The notes: generated by a model not told the origin, from the letters alone. DNA of 64,000 nucleotides from Asterella californica (GCA_036924285.1 JAYKYS010000009.1:7316001-7380000); one strand, 5' to 3'; shown: positions 12,819 through 25,198, numbered from the stretch's first letter. A program made the numbers and translations.

Positions 12819-13526
12819 ATGGGAGACGGAAAGATCCATCCCAATGCTGCCAACAATGCTCCCCTTGCCCCGCCTGCTTACTACAGCGTCAAGGACCAGC
12901 TTCCAAATGGACCTCTCCCGTACCCGGCTGTATACAATCCTCCCAAGAAGCGTCGAAGTCCGTGCTGCTGCTGCTTGGCATGGCTGTGCAGTTTGCTTGT
13001 AATCTTGATCGTCGCAATCGGGATAGCTGTTCTAGTCTTCTGGCTCGTGGTGCGACCCAAACTTCCCGACTACGAGGTGACGAATGTGCGTCTTTCTGGC
13101 CTCGACTCGAGTTTAGCTTCAGGGACGCTGAACACGGAGGTTAGCTTCACTCTCGAGACCTATAATCCTAACAAGAGGATGGGATTCTATTACGATGATA
13201 TCGATGTTCGAGTGGAGGCGCTGGGCGTAGTGGTCGGTGAAGGCGACATTCCTGGCTTCTATCAAGGTCACAAGAACAGAACCATCATCGACGGGAACTT
13301 GAAGTCGTCGCAGATCAGCTTGCCTGCGGACAGGAAAGATGCGTTGTTGCAGGCCAGCTCTGATGCCAGACTGACTCTGAAGGTCGCAGTCGATGTCAAG
13401 ACACGCATTAAGGTTGGAGCTGTGAAAACAAGCAAGATCAAGGTCAAAGTCCGATGTGACGTTGAGACTAACCCCACGCTCACAGACAACCAGGTTATCA
13501 GCAAGAAGTGCTCGGTTAAGAGGTAG
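12819..13526 (+). CDS. NDR1/HIN1-like (NHL) LEA_2 membrane protein
   Basis: Single-exon gene of 235 codons plus stop. The ATG at 12,819 is used because the frame's further upstream extension has no ATG. The N-terminus is Pro/Asn-rich and cytosolic in type (residues 1-45, ending PPKKRR), followed by a CCCC cluster and one hydrophobic membrane span (about residues 50-77, LVILIVAIGIAVLVFWLVV). The remainder is a LEA_2 fold, with the hallmark NPNKRMGFYYDD and GFYQGHKNRT segments. Members of this family are single-pass plasma-membrane or endomembrane proteins; several angiosperm members act in pathogen response or abiotic stress. A specific role here cannot be read from sequence. Length and domain order are normal for the family. 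Confidence 0.93.
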   Translation: MGDGKIHPNAANNAPLAPPAYYSVKDQLPNGPLPYPAVYNPPKKRRSPCCCCLAWLCSLLVILIVAIGIAVLVFWLVVRPKLPDYEVTNVRLSGLDSSLASGTLNTEVSFTLETYNPNKRMGFYYDDIDVRVEALGVVVGEGDIPGFYQGHKNRTIIDGNLKSSQISLPADRKDALLQASSDARLTLKVAVDVKTRIKVGAVKTSKIKVKVRCDVETNPTLTDNQVISKKCSVKR

Positions 13527-16100
13527 AATGGAGATTATTGTTCTTCTTCTCTCCGTATCGTAATTCCGGATCCGAAGGAAGCCTCAGTCAGAAAATGGAA
13601 CTTTAATCTTTCATGTTTAAATTCCTTCTCCCTTTCACTGATATTCATACCAGCTGCTCGCGGACGGGAGAAGTAGACATTCTCTATGATTTCTTTCTCC
13701 AATGGAATCCTCCTAGTGAGATGTGTATCCCACGGATTATCAAAGCATCAAATGAATTGTATTCTGCTTTATCTTGTCAACTCCGCTGAGGCCATTTCTC
13801 GAACTTACTAGATCGGATGAGTTCTAAGGGTTTTTTTCTTCATATCTTGGACTTCAAGTACAGTGATTAATATGCTCGAAGTTCACACTGCTGCGCATCA
13901 CATGAAGTACAAGAGGTGAAAGTTCCCGAGTAAATTTGGCCCAGGAATTCCTTTTTGACTTCGAGGTAGCCATGGACATGTTTCGGAGCAAATTAATGAC
14001 TAGATACTGCGGATCTGGATGGTGGGACTAAGAATTTCGTTTTTAGCGGAAGCTGAGGAAGGTTTGATCTCAGAGTCCTCATTTACTGTAGCTATATGTT
14101 CCCGGCCTGTTAAGACAATTGCTTTCCCCTCACAGAATTCTAACGTGAAGCCTTCCACAGCTCTTCACAGATTAATTTACGAGTTCGTTCCGACTTGATG
14201 TTACTGAAATGTAATAGAGGGTGTCAATGTTAATGTGAAATATTCACGGACGGGTGGAAGGTAAAAGATCGTAACTTTTCTACTGACCGCGGTTAATTTT
14301 GGGTCGTCCTTTTGAACTGGGAAGTAAATTCATTTTCAACTCTGTCACCTGTAATCACAATTTTTACACGCGGCGGTTTTCTACGGTTTTTCGACATAAA
14401 TATAAACGGACGAAACGATTGAGGATTCAATAAAGAACGATCGCCTACGTTTTCTACGGGTTTTTCGCCAAGGTCCATCCGAAGTCGTAACTCGTTCCCG
14501 CGTGTCTAGAATCATTCGGAAAAGTTCCAACGTTGACACCCCTAATATCTGGACTTCAGTGACCATCCACGAGATGAAGTGATAGTCTTACGTAACTTTA
14601 ATTCCAACCCTGTTATGGCTTGTACTAATGATTCTTTCGTGGATTTCATTTCGATAGTCCTTTCACTGGACCCGGGCGAGGATCAACCTTATCCCATATA
14701 TAGTGGCTGTCATCACACTTCTGTACGCTATATGCAGGCAACGCATCCAAGGACGATCGACTTCCTGCCCGCAATCCTCACCATCTAAGAAGCTCCTTCC
14801 CACATCCTGCTAGCCGATCCGCGTGTCTGCTACAAGGGAATTCAATTTCTCTAGCTAAGAATATAAATGATGCGATAGTGAAGCTGCTACAATGTCCATC
14901 GATCCGGAGATATCAATTTCTACCTCCAACCTTCTCCAACGTACTGATGGTGGCATTGCTGAGCTGCATCAGTGAGATACCCACTCTCATGATCGTGGTA
15001 AGAGCTTTATTCTATCCCTTTGTCTGTGCGTCATTTAATTGTAACTGTTAATGTGTCGTCCTTGTTACTAGCTTAGACACTGTCAGCTTCTCGTCCCGAA
15101 ATGAAGTTTGTACTGGCATTGATGACTCGGAAGGCCCTGTACCACTTGGAGAACTTTTGGCGCGGAGACGAGTCTTTCAGTGCTTGCCGAAGCTCCGTGG
15201 AAGTCAATTATATCAGTGGACTGCCGTGGTAATGATCCGACGTGACGGTTTTACATAACTATCAACTTCAAATCAGTTCTCTCTTTATTCATGACGTGCT
15301 TCTCGCTCCTGGCTTTGGCATCTGCTAATGCTAAGAAGAGGACGTTCCTTCCTTCCTACCATCAGATGGGTCCTCTGCAGCTCACTTACAATCGGGAGAT
15401 CCCCCGAACTGGCAAGGATACTGAATGGTTATTGCGCGCGCCTTTCTATGTATAACTTCTGTCACATGTTTATCGATTTCTCGGTTCCTAAGTACCTTCC
15501 ACGTACTAACGTTTCTGTCAGATCGCCAGCTGTAGCTGTCTCTGTAGCTGCTTTTACAGCTGCAGTGTCGAGAGTGTCGAAGGTCCTGCTTCTCGGCCTG
15601 ACTTGTCGACGTTGTTCTCGACTCTTCGAGGCTAATGCTCCAGAATACAGTCTGGCCTGCATGATGCTGTAAAGTTGGAATCCGACTGCCGAACACGCAG
15701 TCAGCATCGGAATCCCGTTTAGCTAGTTCGGCGCGGAACGGAGAATTTGATGTCCTTCTGGTCATTAAACACAGAGCAACAACAAAACGCTACTCGACAG
15801 ACAGCTCGAATCAACGCTCCGCCCCAAACCTGCTACGGGGCAAACCCACCACAGTCTGTGGGCCGAGACCGCCGACCTCGCCAGCGAAGTTCCCGTCATG
15901 ATAAATCAGGTCCTACGAAGGAGTTCGCTACGGAGAGTGCCGTCAGGCGAACGACTTATTCAGATGCGTGTCCTCTCTCACACTCGTGGAGTACCTGAAC
16001 CCCATTTTCTGTCCTCTCGACTTCTCTTTCTAGAAATTTACTTGATCGGACCCCATAATGAATCGCGGACTTGATCAGATTTTTTTTATAATTCTCTTCT
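13527..16100. other. 3' flank and intergenic DNA, no gene supported
   Basis: Moderate GC with several short open frames on both strands (around 14,293-14,788 and 15,328-15,998). A short ATG frame at 14,892 stops after 27 codons and another near 15,101 after about 43; neither shows a domain or a splice partner that I could support. Possibly leftover exons of a decayed gene. Confidence 0.4.
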
Positions 16101-18142
16101 TGATCTGAACCCCAACCTGCAATAGCACGTTGTCGGAGTGTGATCCGTCTACCTAGGAAAGCGCCGGGTTTCTTACTGTAGTTGTTTACTCAAAAGGTTG
16201 GCTTTAAGATCACAACAGAGGCCATAAACACTCACACAGTTGTGGGATCCTCTAATATGCTCAAAAGGTGAAATTTAGGTTTAACTAGTAGTAATAGATT
16301 TAAGCGGTGAACTTTGACACACAAAGAGAAGAAAACTATGAAGGTGTAGACTTCAGAACTTCTCTTACATGCAAATGAGGTACTACTGGATACACATATG
16401 AAGTTTCAGCTTGAGATCAGTTCAGAGCATCGAGATATGGGTAGAAACTTTTTGGACAGAGAAATTACGGCAATTGCTGGTACCTAGACAGCTATTCTGA
16501 CCTAGAACAGAGAATTGGCTCGATGAATTTCAAATATTCTCACAGTATTTGAAGTCTACCGGATGCTGAACATCCCTGTGAAATTAGAACTCTTGAATGT
16601 ACACAGAACTCCAGATCTCCTCCTCTGAAGTCGCTGCTCTAGATTAAGAGCTTTTCAGACCCCCTCTGCTTCAGCGGCCGCCCTGAATTACTCAGTTACT
16701 CAATCGATATGAAACTTTTTGGAAAATCGTAGCTCTGCTGGCAGAGAACGCAACCACGAAGTTTTGAAGCGATTTCTTCAATTCTGCTGCAAGTGACACT
16801 GAAAACCCCAAAATCAACAAAAGTGATGCAGTTTTAGCATAATCTGAACTTCAATTGGGCATAACTTCGTCTTTATTGCCTCAAATCAATCGAAAATTTC
16901 ACTGACAGTGCTTGGCTCAACGAGCTCTATCTCCCTGTGCTCTCAGATTTCGAAGATACCTCACCAATTGCTCGAAATCTCCTCTAGAGCTCTGTTTCTA
17001 AACTTAGAGTTTTACAAAAGACAAAAATGGACCAATGGGAGTTCATAGCTCCACTTGACTGTCCTTTTGTGCCTTAAACTACCTGGTAACTTATCTACAC
17101 TCATAGGCTACCACGTCAAGCCTCCTAGAGTGCCAGCGTAAAACTTAAACTACCTAAAACGACACGTAGCCCCGAAAATTAACTTAAATCAACTAGAAAG
17201 CGTGCATGGGCGACAAGTAAGTACACCCCATGAGCTCAAACCCCTATCAGCATGGAAACCCTAAGTTATGTACATTGAACGTCATAGACAAGTAAGAAGT
17301 CACTTGCACAAGCGCACAAATGCTTGAACAAGATAACTAACATACTATCAGCCTACTAGGACTCAAAATAGTGTTAACACCGTATGCAAAGGTGTCAAAC
17401 ATATACATAAAGGACTAGAAGTAATATGAGCTAACTTCTAGAACTACCAAACCTAAGCGTCGGAGTAGAAGTCAAGCATGTAGCCGCCAAATGGCACGAC
17501 AATGTAAAGCAAGTAACTGTGTCATGTCAGAGTACAGCTCGGACTATAGAAGTCACACCACGACGACGCGAGAGCCATGTCAGGGTACAGCTCGGACTGT
17601 ACAAGCCATGCGACGAAGAAGCGGGAATAGAAGTTCAGAAACTCAAGCTTGCTTCACATTGTTGAGAACTGACAGAAACGTCGTGTTACAAAAGCGGGAG
17701 AGCTTGAGAGCTTTTGAGCGGAAGAGGTTGAGCGCGATGAATCGAAGGTGGGAGAGCTTGAGTAGAGGAAGAGCTTGAGCACGTTGAATCGAAGGCGAGA
17801 GAGCTTGAGCGCATTGAATCGAAGTCCGCAGAGCTTGAGTAGAGATGACAGAACTCCAAAATGTGTTTGTTGGCAGAACTTGAAGAGTGTATAAGTAATA
17901 TGCCTTGCATGTGGGTGGTAGCTTCTATTCAGCGCATAATCAAAAATCGGAAGTGGAGTTCTGTATCGTACGTTGCTTGTAATTTTCCAGGGTGTTTCAA
18001 GCAAGTGATAGAACAGACATATATCTCGTCAAGCTCTGCAAGGAAGGTGCTATATTTCAATCAGTCGCAATCTGATAGTAGAAAGACTTGGCACGCTTGT
18101 GATCAGAGGGGAAGTAAAAGATAATATGAGTTTCATTTAGGA
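16100..18142. repeat. Repeat-like region with short tandem units
   Basis: At 17,521-17,620 the phrase CATGTCAG(A/G)GTACAGCTCGG occurs twice. At about 17,696-17,850 a unit of roughly 28-45 bp built on GAGAGCTTGAG...TTGAATCGAAG is repeated four to five times. The rest is non-coding with no recognisable element boundaries. Confidence 0.5.
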
Positions 18143-18665
18143 TTGATCGATTATAGTGTAAGTGATCGTCCAAAAGCAGCCTTATCTATAGCCATTGTGT
18201 GGAATATTGGAGAAAAATTATTAAGGATCACTGTGGAAGAGTTTGAGAAGTTATCTTCGGATGAACAAGATAGCATTTTCAAATGCTGTTTGCAAAAAGA
18301 AATGACGATTCAAAATAAGTATGAACACGAAGCAAAATCGGTTTACCGTGTTCGATGTGAAGCAGGAGATAGAGGAGTTAGATGAGTTCGAAGACGCTAT
18401 AGAAGATCTTGTCACTGCCATGGATAGTGTGACATTTTATCCTTCAGTAGAAAGTGAGATGTCTACAGTGGGTAATACTGCAGAGCTTGTTGAAATAAAG
18501 CGTTTACATTATCGAGTACTGGCACTGGTTGAAAAATCAGAAGAGACTGAACAGAGCTTAGAAGGTATTGCTCAGGATTTGCATGCTGTAATAGAGCTCA
18601 GACGCCAAGAAAAAGAAGAACTGTTAGAATTAGTAGAGGCATTACGGAAACTGAAAGAGTTGTAA
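18143..18665 (+). pseudogene. Unrecognised acidic coiled-coil segment, frameshifted
   Basis: Two overlapping open frames (18,143-18,385 and 18,321-18,665) read together as a coding-like segment: EEFEKLSSDEQDSIFKCC in the first, then EIEELDEFEDAIEDLV and an acidic, Leu/Glu-rich coiled coil in the second, ending LVEALRKLKEL at a TAA. The switch lies near 18,350-18,385; a single-base indel would join them. A splice-like TTTCATTTAG precedes the segment at about 18,131-18,140. I do not recognise the family. It may be a captured or decayed exon; the region to the right is repeat DNA. Confidence 0.35.
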
Positions 18666-18837
18666 GCTGATTGTAAATCAAACCAAGTGTTAATGGTTCA
18701 TCGGTTTTATAATAAAGTTGAATTCAATACAGTTTTCAGAACTCAAGCATGTGCTTTCGAGGAAAAACTAGTAATCTTTGCTCCCTGTTCATGTCACCTG
18801 TCGTGTGAACACCTTATACAAAACATTATCCAATGGG

Positions 18838-19146
18838 AGGCGAAACATGTATGTTTTGTCCACTCGGTAGACGAGACATACATGTTTCGTCATGTTTCGT
18901 CTCTAGAACATAACCCAATGGGCAAAACAGAGAGTGTTTCGCTCACTATATAGGCGAAACAGAGAGTGTTTTGCCTCGTGACGATTACTCAGAGGCGAAA
19001 CATGATATTTCGTCCTCTGACGTTGGGGTACACTTTGCAGAGGACCGAACATGATGTTTCGCCCTTTGACTTTAAGTCGTGAGGGTTCCGTTGCGAGTAG
19101 TCCTCATACCCTTTCGTGTTTCGTCTCGTGACAGGGCGAAACACGA
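18838..19146. repeat. Cluster of GCGAAAC / GTTTCG palindromes
   Basis: At least six short foldbacks with related arms lie in about 310 bp: near 18,838-18,862 (GGCGAAACAT...ATGTTTTG), 18,870-18,891, 18,920-18,943, 18,952-18,977 (GGCGAAACA...TGTTTTGCC), 18,991-19,018 (AGAGGCGAAACATG), 19,039-19,064 and 19,115-19,145. The last has perfect 9-bp arms CGTGTTTCG / CGAAACACG around a 13-nt loop. They abut the left LTR of the inverted element pair. Confidence 0.8.
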
Positions 19147-19188
19147 TCGCTTTACAAAATCTCTGCAGGAAATGCAAGAAATAAACCT

Positions 19189-20056
19189 GTGGTGCCCACA
19201 AATTACAGGATGCACGAATTTTTGAAATTTTTAAGAATAATGACTTGTTTATATAACTGAAGAAGCGTTGTTACTTAAGGTTACGTCTTCCTTAACAGGA
19301 AGATGATCTTAAGAGCTGTTTGTAATAAGAAGTTGACTTCTTCAGAAGACGACCGTCTTCGGAAGACCGTCTTCTCAGTTGCGTCTTCAGAAGACAAGAA
19401 GACGGCGGAAGATGGGAAGACGGCGGAAGACACATGTCTTCCGGAAGACAGCGATCACGAAGGCCTGACCACGAGTTTTCGGGTAAGACAGTAGGTGTAC
19501 CTACTGGAGTGCACCGAATAGGTACGTAGGTCAGGAAGACACCAAGGACGAGAACCCCTAATTTGCGGGGAAGATGCGTGAGGAAGCACATTAGCCACCT
19601 TCCAACTTCCCGCAGCATAGTGCGCCTGAAGAAGATCGATTGAGAGAGTGAACTTCGAGCTAGCATTGAGAGAGGAATCAAGTGAGACATCGAGGTAGGA
19701 GAGAGTAAGTTGGCAGTTAGTCGAAGGGTGAGATCGAATTGCGGGAGCACAAACAGCAGAGAAAGCGAAGGCGTTTCTGTGGAGCTTCCGAGAAGTTGAC
19801 AGTGAAGAGTGGCGAGTAGAAGCAGAGGTGGAATCGAGATGTGGACCGAAATTGACAGCAGGCGCAATCGTGTGGAGTCGCATTGGAAGCTAGGACAAGA
19901 GCCAGAAGCGCGCGGAGGTTGAAGGCAACTCGGGGAACCGAAGAAGACTGTAGAGGTTCTTCCCCCTGTTCTTTTCCCCTCCCACTTCTTCTCGTCTTTT
20001 CTTGGTACTCCCCGCGCTTCCTTGATTGTGTGCATGCAGCCTGATCGATTACCCCA
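19189..20056 (-). repeat. 868-bp LTR, left copy
   Basis: Read on the - strand it starts TGGGGTAATCGATCAGG and ends GTGGGCACCACA, the same length and termini as 25,199-26,066. A TATA box (TATATAAA) sits near its end at 19,248-19,255, followed by CAAGTCATT. A purine-rich GAATGGGAG precedes its start, as expected for a polypurine tract. It contains a dense run of GAAGAC/GTCTTC. Open frames across it are shared by the other copy but look like chance frames in an LTR. Confidence 0.8.
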
Positions 20057-21727
20057 CTCCCATTCTGTAGTGACGAAGGATTTCTCCTTTTACCCATTTC
20101 TTTGACGAGAAACTGTAACGAAAAAAATCTATATAGATTTTTTTGCCCGTAGGGCGTAGTACTCCGGGGGGAGGTTTTATTTGAGTGAGATATAAGTTAG
20201 GGGGTGAGGGGGGCAGTAAAATTCTTAGGTACTTGTCCCTGATACGCCGCTTAGTATACAAGATATCGTTCCCACAGAGGATTTGCACAAGTAACGCTGC
20301 TCTAAGTTCTAAGATCTGCTCAAACACACAAACACACGGGTTTTGCCTAGAAATCCCGTCTTCTCACAAAAACCACACAAAACCACACGTCTCCCAGTTA
20401 CGTCAAATGGTGCTCTGGACCCAAACAAACCACTACCAATTACAATATCACACAACTATTCACAGAGAAGCTCGGGAAGACGAACTTCCTGCTTCCAGGT
20501 TGCTTCTTCCGGTCTTCTCGATACCGTCTTCCCGAAGCAATTCTCGTCTTCTGGGGGTTTAGCTCGTCTTCTCACACCTCCAGAAGGCTGTCCGGCTTCG
20601 CAGAAGTCGACTAGTAACAGTCGTTACACCTTATTCTCACACTCACATTCCAACAGGGTGGATCGATCACAGGGTGTATGCCCCCTGTAGCCTTCCCAGG
20701 CTTCTGCCTACGGAAGTTGTCTTCCTGCAGCACTACAACGACATTCACCTTCACGGAAGCTCAATAGAAGTATCGGAAGCTCACTAGAAGAAGATAAGAA
20801 GATGGGGAAGATGAGGGAAGATGGGAAGAAGAAGAAATCCAAACAAGAGAAACAGGATGAAAAAGGGCAATTAAGATTCTGATAGGCTTCTAATCCGGAT
20901 CCTGACTAACAAGCCATCCCTGCTTGTAATAGTTTGGGGAGGAAGACAACAAACGTGAGTACTGTAGCACCGTCTTCTACTCGAGGATGTCGTCTTCTGT
21001 TGCGGGAAGAAAGCTTCTTTCTTCTTCACTTCGCTGCTCTGACTGCTCTGTCTTCTGGGATCACTTACCCAGAAGACCGTTCGTACGTAGATCCCAAGTG
21101 CTCTACTGAACGAGTCAAGCTACACTCCACAACTGTTGACATTCACCGCCACTCAAGAAGAACACTTCCCATGCACAATTGGGAGCGAATTCAATACATT
21201 CCACCACCCAGAAGACATGAGCGAAGCTGCTGCACTCAAATCCACAATCTTTTCCCCGAGAAGAAGTCACAATGGCATTGGGAAGCTCACTCCCTCTACT
21301 TCCTACGTCTACTCCTCGACACACCAGCCTAGCTAACAGGACTGCACGAGGATGCCGTTCCCTGTTTCTAGACTGTCCCTGCTCTAATGTGTCTCTCCTG
21401 CCTGCCTGTAGAATCGGTGTGTATGTTCAGTTACTGCCGAATTCTACAGAACTGGCAGAGCTCTCAGAGAGCTTTTCTCCTACCATGCTCTCCTACTTAA
21501 CCATCTGCCTTGGGAGACGACCACCAGGGAGAGAGAGAGAGACGCTGACAAGAGGTTGTCACCTCACATGCATGCGGTCCCTCTTCCCAATTAGCCCTCC
21601 ACTGTATTACTCCTACGCTACCTATGCTGCCACATGGGGTCCTAACTATTTTTACATGGAAAACTGCCACCCTTAAGATAGCATGTCCAATCCTACTAAA
21701 TCTGGAAATGTCGATTGAGTTTGCTAA
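20057..21727 (-). other. 3' non-coding part of the left element
   Basis: Lies between the end of the coiled-coil frame and the 3' LTR on the - strand. Includes a perfect 24-bp A/T palindrome at 20,121-20,144 and, read on the - strand, a CTGTGGGAACGATATC phrase near 20,264-20,279 of the kind often seen in untranslated parts of plant LTR elements. Many short frames on both strands; none supported. Confidence 0.5.
20121..20144. repeat. Perfect 24-bp A/T palindrome
   Basis: AAAAAAATCTAT followed immediately by its exact reverse complement, about 65 bp inside the LTR boundary and next to GCCCGTAGGGC, a second small foldback. Confidence 0.85.
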
Positions 21728-24067
21728 CTACTCTGATTGCTCGATGGCAATCTCTACATGATCTGCTCCTACCGGAGCTACTACCTCGACTTCTGATGGG
21801 CTGGGAAGCCCTGCACTTACCTCGGGTACCACTGAGGTAGCTTCCCTCTCCTCGCTCTTCGCTGGCCCTGCTATTTCTGCGGCTGCGTCTTCCTCGGCTT
21901 CGACTTCGGAAGACGGAATGGTCTTCTGGGAAGACGAGTCGAATGGTGCGTCTTCGGTCTTCTGAGGCACAGATGCAGTACTAGGGACCATGGCGATCTC
22001 ATAGGGGTCCGGGGAAGTCGCTTCCTCCACGCGGAATACCTGGGAAGACGGCTCGTCTTCTTGTCTTCCAGAAGACATCATGTCTTCCGGGGCGTCTTCT
22101 GGAGTCTTCTCGTCTTCCAACGCTGTCACCACCAAGTGTACAGCGAGATCGAACTCCTCCTTCTCCATTCCGGATCCAGTCGAGGGTGCTGGGGCTTGGG
22201 AAGATGCGGTTGCAGGTGTCGGAAGTGAGGGAAGACCATAAAGTGTCTTCACTCCTTCTATCTGTCTATCCAGGTACCTGAACATGCTATCTCTGCATTC
22301 CACCAACCTCGTCTTGGACTCGCTGTCCCATTCCCTAGCTAAGGTAAGTAACTTCTTACCCGCGGTGAAGTTGAACTTCTTCCGAAGCGCTTCTACCGAC
22401 TGAGCTAGCATCTTCTGCGCACGGGCCTCCGCTGCTTCCCTCTTCGTCTTCTCTGTTGCAGCTCGCGCTTCTGCGGCTTCTCGCTGCATCTTCCAAGTGG
22501 TCTGCTCTTTTGCGAGGGTAGTGATCTTCTCCCGTACTCGGAGAACTTTCTGATCACGCTGCTGTACTCGCGTCTGCAACTCCTGGTTGCTCTTCCGAAG
22601 TTGTATCGACTCCTTGGCAGAAGCGGCTGCTTCCGCCTTGTACCTGGCTGCAAGCTTCTCCGTAGTGCGGAGACTAGCTTCCAGAGACTCCGTCTTCTGC
22701 TGGCTGTCTTCCTGTCGCAGCAAGGTGCGCAGGCCGAATCCAGGCTGTAAGGGCTTCTCCTGTGCCCTCGCTCTTCTTTCCAACAACTCCATAGCGGGCT
22801 GGATCTCCTTCTGGAAGTAGGCACTGAACTCCTCCAGTCGTCTTCCTGCAGAAGACAAGTTCATCCCCACCACTCGCTCGATGGTGTCGACTTCGTCTTC
22901 CAGAGGCAAGGGAGCCTCTTCACCACTACGGCCTTCATCTTCTGCGCACGAGAAGAAGCTACTCTTCTCATCTTCCGGGGTAGAAGACTCCTCGTGGCAG
23001 GAGCGGCTCTCCTCTTTGCGCTTCCTCGCATCGCAGTAGGAGTGCCCATCCATCCTTCGTCTTCTGGAGTCTTGGAAGACTCCCAGGTGTTACAGAAGCT
23101 GTCTTCTGCTCCGATCGGGTACTCAGCAAGTCTTCCTCCGAGTCTGACTCCGATCCTGAATGGATGAGGGAGATAGGTGTCCTCGGTACACTTCTGTGGC
23201 CCATCTTCCTCACTGGCGTGGCGTCTTCCGACCCACTAGACTCATCTTCCCTCACCAGAAGCGTCTTCTGGTGAGAGCCGGCCTCAGCTGTGACATCAGA
23301 GTGGGAGGGGGCGTTGCTGCTACCTCTCGGTCATCGTCTTCCGAGATCTCCTCCTTCACCTCCTGTCGCTCCGTTGGCCCATACACTGCCAGCTGATCTT
23401 CCCTAAGATCCCCCATGGCTACATACAAGTAGCAGAAGAAGGGCGTCAGATGTCCTCCCGCCGGGGTACCCAAGTATGCTAGCTCTGTCTGTACATAGTT
23501 GTGGATGTACGCGCCCCAGTAGATTGGCACTCTGTCATCTCACACTGATTCCAAGAACTCCACGTCCTGATCTCCTAAGTACCTCGTCTTCAGCGCTTTT
23601 CCCTTGGGGAAAAGATGCAGAAACAACTTCGCCATAAGTCGCTTCTTCGGCTCCCGGTAAGACTCTATCTTCCAATCGTTCCTCCCCTGTCTATCTTCCA
23701 CGAAAAGGCAGGTGGTACTCCCAGGCACATGCCATGAACTCACAATCCTAGGCAAGATCTTCTTCTCGTACCAATATCCTCGGTTCTCGGTCTCAGGCCT
23801 GTGAAACGCCTTACACCATCAGTCTTCTGTCCAGGAAGATGGTCTTCCCCGAGCAACTCCTGCCTTTGCAGGTACACGGTTACGCGGTGGTAACGCGGCC
23901 CATACCTCCTCCAGAAGCCCTTGATCTGCGAGGTTCCAGTCCCACAGGAAGAAGTCGAGACCCAACTCCTTGAGGAAAAGAGTGGCCTCGGCCAATTCTG
24001 TCGCTGGTAACACCAAGCCTCGCGGATGCATCGACATACCTGGAAGATCTGCTGCACTAAACCACAA
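21728..24067 (-). pseudogene. Gag-like coiled-coil protein of the left element, broken
   Basis: Read right to left. The N-terminal part (24,067-23,540) carries LAEATLFLKELGLDFFLWDW, RGRPSSWTED, WKIESYREPKKR and LHLFPKGKA; then WGAYIHNYVQTELAYLGTP and YLYVAMGDLREDQLAVYG (23,530-23,320), an acidic linker, and from 23,053 to 21,728 a long Ala/Glu/Arg coiled coil with an acidic Ser/Glu-rich tail. Breaks: TGA at about 23,816-23,818 where the right copy has TGG, TGA at 23,540-23,542 shared with the right copy, and two compensating frameshifts near 23,255 and 23,060. N-terminal block, long coiled coil and no pol suggest a capsid-like structural protein; that role is inferred. Homologous to the gene at 62,046-64,000. 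Confidence 0.7.
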
Positions 24068-25187
24068 GCACCTACTATGAGCTGAAGGCTCAGTTCTTTC
24101 CGAGTGCCCATAGTCTAGCTTCCACTCTCAGAAGACGAAACTAGTCTTCCAGAAGACAGCTACTCCGTCTTCCGGGATTCTAACAGTGCTTCCTAGATAG
24201 CTCTCGTCTTCCGAGCTATATCTAAACAATCCTATCTAAGCAAGGCCTCGCATGGATTACCAAGAAGACAACCCACCTTGCATTACATCCTACTTCCTAT
24301 CAGAAGATACAAGATATGCGAGAAGTAGAGTATGAGAAAGGTTCAGAAGATGGTTGCGGGCTCCTGCGGTGACAGTGGCCTCTGGGAAGACACTTGGGAC
24401 AGCTTCCGATTCAATGTCGTTCTCGGAAGACCTCTCGAAGTCAGACTTCTCTTCACTGGTCTCACCTGTCTTCTTCTTCCTACGCGCAATCTATCCTCAC
24501 AACAGACTCAAAACATGTGCACTCTGTTCTTCTGACTTCTCACCTCTCATACGCACTCAGAAGAAGTTTGCTGCATGATGGGAAGACATGACCCTCGACC
24601 ATTCTCTCCGGATTCTGCCAGCAATACTTCTCACAACTCTCTTCTAAGTTCGGGTAGAAGAAGGAACGGCTGCTATGGGTCGGACAGAAGAGACCCGAAA
24701 TGAACCCTCACGTCTTCTCGCTCATTTTGCCAGCCTTTCAGTCTTCTAGTCTCTCTAGGAAGATGTGGAGTTGAGAAGCTTGGAAGACCGGGAGGCACAG
24801 GCCTAGTTCCCGAGTTCCAACTTCTCGAAATAACACAACAACTCACCACACCACTCAGGCTTCGTACCAAGTCTCTCTAAACACAAAAGCAAAGCAAATC
24901 CACTATTGATACGAATTGTGTTCAGTCGACTTCCGAAGACAGTCTTTCGAAGATGTCTTCCGAAGACAGTCAAGTTCAAGAAGCGTCTTCCGAGGATGTT
25001 CCCATCTTCCGAATCGTCTTCTATTTCAAGTTTCGGGGGTAGAGAGGTAGTAGGGTAGAGAAATTGATAGTTGGGTTCGCCAATTTGAAGACTAGGGGTA
25101 GGGAAGCTCGAATTGAGCTCGGGAAGAAGCAAGGAGATATCTTGACAGAAATTGGGCAGCGCTTCCGCGCCCAATGTCTCAATAGGA
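23320..25187 (-). repeat. Left arm of large inverted repeat
   Basis: Inverted copy of about 26,075-27,938. Near the centre (CCCAATGTCTCAATAGG at 25,171-25,187 against CTATTGAGACATTGGG at 26,079) agreement is about nine in ten; further out (24,110-24,600) long stretches are identical. Confidence 0.85.
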
Positions 25188-25198
25188 AAGATGGGGGG

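Noticed and set aside
14892..15230. Small gene with two exons
   Set aside because: Short frames end quickly and no phase-consistent splice structure was found.
18838..19146. CRISPR-like array
   Set aside because: Repeats are palindromic variants with irregular spacing and no unique equal-length spacers; the window is eukaryotic.
19292..20035. 247-codon frame on the - strand, similar to 25,270-25,962 on the + strand
   Set aside because: Both lie wholly inside the 868-bp LTR copies; the shared frame follows from LTR identity, and no domain is seen.
24332..24591. Small + strand frames identical to - strand frames at 26,669-26,928
   Set aside because: Identity is due to the inverted repeat; three overlapping frames are open equally, and all run antisense to the element.
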